Assembly: GCA_026261815.1 (NCBI GenBank)
Contig: JAMPIT010000350.1
Coordinates: forward strand, 2,108,001 to 2,172,000
Length of the DNA: 64,000 bases
Reading direction: 5' to 3'
Source of the DNA: Monarcha castaneiventris obscurior
Lineage: Eukaryota; Chordata; Aves; Passeriformes; Monarchidae
Each line of letters opens with the position of its first letter. The first letter of the stretch is position 1. The translations under genes and the position numbers were made by a program. The notes beneath the pieces were generated by a model. That model was not told the origin of the DNA, made no database searches, and saw only the letters and a program-made list of their open reading frames with translations. This document shows, piece by piece, positions 61,401 to 64,000 of the stretch.

Positions 61401-64000
61401 TGTAACCTTATGCTACAATTATGGTGGAAATTGTGCAAGCTTCTGCTAAGCTTTAGAAGTGATGTGAGGATGTAAGGTGACATACTGACTGTAGGATTGG
61501 GCCAAATCATTTGTATTTGACACTTTTCACTGGCCTGCTCTGATTACCCTAATCCATTCCTTTTAGGATTTTGTTTCCTTTTCTGTATTCTAGGTTTTCT
61601 TTTGTTGTAAAAGGCTTTAAGTTTTCCTAATGATGTGGAAGATATGAGTGGTATGAAACTTTATTTGGGGGTTCTAACACTAAACGTGATAGAAATGGTT
61701 TAAAGGAAAGGAAGATGTCAGATGCACAGTAAAAACCAGTTCTTTCTATGATTTGACAAGTTGTTACATACCTCTTCATATGTGTTTTGTTAGCATGTAT
61801 CACGTATATATTCTTAACATGTTGTGTCTTTGAAAAGAATTTATGTCTCTTTCTAAGGGGGGGGGAAGAATTTGTTCTGGATTAATTCAGTTTCATAGTT
61901 TCTCTTTTGTTTAAATACACGATAATTAAGTGATAGAGAGTACACAAGAACTTAATAGATAGTTAACCTGTTTGAACTCACAGATATGTGCAAATACTAA
62001 TACAAAAAAGTAAAAGTAGATAAGTGCTCTTCATGGATTTACAGAGAGGGGAGATACTATTGTGGAAAAGCAGGAAGATGTGGTTTGATCTTACGTTTCA
62101 ATTTGCAGCTTTTAAGAATTTGGGAACTACCATAGAATTAAAAACCCCAAATATGACTCTTATAAACTTCATCTAAAACTCTTAAATGTTGTTTCAGTGC
62201 TCTGCTATAAACAAAACTAGTTCAGTGTAAACATTCAAATAAAATACATGCTTTAATGGGAAAAGTAATTCTGAAAGCTTGTGTTTTATTGAGAAGAGTA
62301 ATGTTATTGGGAAGTTAGGTGTATTGTCTTGTGTCTTTACTTTTAACTGCATAACCTTAAAGGAACAGAGGTGAAAATAATGACATGCAGGGAAAGGCTG
62401 AATATACAGGACAAAATTTCCTGGGAAAGGACTGAAGTTCAAATATGTATAACTTGCATAGCAGTGCTTCCAGTAAAGGACTTCTGTCATGAGTTTAGAG
62501 AGCTCCTGCTTGGAAATAGGTGCTGCCCAAATCTGGTCCTGCTCTTATTGCAGGAAGACAATGCCATCTTTGCCTTGATTGTGACAAACCAAGAATAGGA
62601 TAATTGGGATGTAAGTTTATGAAGAACATAAATATCTTGCCACAGTGATAAATCTGAATGGTTGAGGAGTCAGCCAGCATCTTAGATAAGTAAGTTTGCT
62701 AAGTGGGAATGTGTACAGCTGCATGATTGTTACAGCCTTTCCAGGACTTAAAATATGCCTTTGGTTGCTTCATGTGCCTCAGCTAATGAAGTTCATTTAT
62801 GGCTACAAAGATGATTTTCAAAGTCTTTGTCTTTTCTGCTTAGCAAATTCTCTTGGACAGTGACAGTGTCTTGGGGTGACTGCAGTTGTGGGTTGAGGGT
62901 GGTGCTGTCATGGGGTGCTTAAATCAGCATTTCCTCCCATCAGCTGCAGTTGCCTTAGTTTATACCTGTTCAGTCATTACATTGCACTTCCAAATATTAC
63001 TTTTCATTAATTGAAATTGTATTCTCATTGAGGTATTGACCTGAGCAAGTTTGAGTGGAGACTTAAGAAAATGCAGAAAATACAAACTAGTTACATTTGT
63101 ACTGTCAATGACGCAAATTGCTTTAATAATTCCAGGTGTGTTACAGAAAATTAATCTCTTGGATGGTTCTGATTCCCTAATTTTGTAATAAAGATACTCA
63201 GATTTTGTTCTACCTCCATTTTTTGAAGTTCATCTTTAAACTGTTTGGACATCTGCATTTATTTTAGCTTTCACAGCTTGACATGAACTAGTCACTCAAA
63301 CTTTATGCATAAGTATATCCTGTCAGAGCATAGGGATCAGTCAGGTGCTGATAAGATGCAAGATTTTGCAGAGCCCAGAATGAAAGTAAGTTGACCAAAA
63401 TAAGTTGTTAAATAAGATGGAAGTAAAGTTAGGAGAAGACAAGATTGAGCAGAATAGGACAGCAAATAACTCTGAAGGTAATCTGTAAAAAGTAGTGCAA
63501 AAGAATCTGATAACAAGTACATGTTCTGTTAACTTTTCAAAGAAATGGATGCATCAGGATGCAGAACTTCAGTTTGAAATGCAGATTTCTTTGGAGAAGC
63601 TACTGCTTGCTTGAGTGGAGTTTCTTTTTCAAGACATTGCAAGTAATGTTTGTAGTGTATTAGAATGGATGTTTTTTACTTGTGTACATCAAAGGTCACA
63701 AACAGGTAACTGAAGTAACAGCTTTTATGTTTTAGTCTGTGTTTGTAACCATTTTCTCATTAATGTGTTGATATTTACAAATTTGGCACCTGAGATAATT
63801 TTGATAGCTTGTTTGTAAATTAATATTTTTGATGTGAGAATTATAGTGCAAGCTTGGACTTTGAAATCTGAATGAGCCATGATGAAAAACAGTACCAACA
63901 ATCAGTCTCTTTGATTAAAAATTTTTGGTTTTGAATATGATGCCAAGTTACTGCCTTTGTATATAAGATTATATCAAAAGGGAGTTCCCCACTTCTCATG
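52433..64000. other. 3' flank: possible long 3' UTR, then intergenic; no gene seen
   Basis: No open frame on either strand is longer than about 124 codons, and none matches a family I know. By human gene order the convergent neighbour MPHOSPH8 could follow, but I found no ankyrin or chromodomain exon on the minus strand. Further AATAAA signals on the + strand include 53,934, 54,695, 56,976 and 59,850; any could end longer PSPC1 mRNAs. No transposon with a clear identity was recognised. Confidence 0.5.
54695..54700 (+). terminator. Candidate distal poly(A) signal AATAAA
   Basis: AATAAATACTG followed by T/G-rich sequence (GTTGACTTTGGGCACATTG). If used it would give PSPC1 mRNAs a 3' UTR of about 2.6 kb. 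Choice among several downstream signals cannot be made from sequence. Confidence 0.3.

Noticed and set aside
1..64000. CRISPR arrays, bacterial-type operons, tRNA or rRNA genes
   Set aside because: This is vertebrate nuclear DNA; no spaced direct-repeat array, no ribosomal RNA segment and no convincing tRNA cloverleaf was seen by eye.

Overview
The window is vertebrate nuclear DNA, almost certainly from a bird. It carries CR1 LINE fragments, including one with the typical ATTCTGTG-type 3' end. It also has a passerine-like solo LTR, AT-rich introns with T/G-rich tracts, and a spliced gene with canonical GT-AG introns. That gene is PSPC1 (paraspeckle component 1), complete and on the + strand. 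In human the orthologue lies on 13q12; the species cannot be named from this window.

Layout. Positions 1-14,700 are gene-free upstream DNA. It holds an AT-rich palindromic tract near 8.9 kb, one CTCF-like motif at 10.34 kb and a compound satellite/minisatellite block at 11.6-12.7 kb. A + strand CR1 3' end (14.70-15.31 kb) directly abuts a CpG-island promoter (about 15.31-16.25 kb). PSPC1 coding sequence runs from the ATG at 15,748 to the TAA ending at 52,143 in nine coding exons. They join without a phase error into a 527-residue protein with the DBHS order: low-complexity N-terminus, RRM1, RRM2, NOPS, coiled coil, Pro/Gly/Met-rich tail and a final KRRRY. Intron 6 is 17.1 kb and separates the coiled-coil exons from the tail exons. 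A plausible poly(A) signal lies 267 bp after the stop. The remaining ~11.5 kb (52.4-64 kb) shows no coding exon on either strand; it may be alternative long 3' UTR and intergenic DNA.

Function. The encoded protein is an RNA-binding DBHS factor that is expected to heterodimerise with NONO or SFPQ in nuclear paraspeckles. The other elements are promoter, repeats and candidate isoform-generating sites around this one gene.

I found no clearly new biological system. The most useful leads are: a frameshifted coding-like block directly behind a splice-acceptor-like site deep in intron 6 (39.0-39.2 kb), a short in-frame tail if the exon 6 donor is read through, a strong internal start codon at Met48, the compound satellite with TTAGGG-like words, and the CR1 element sitting against the promoter.
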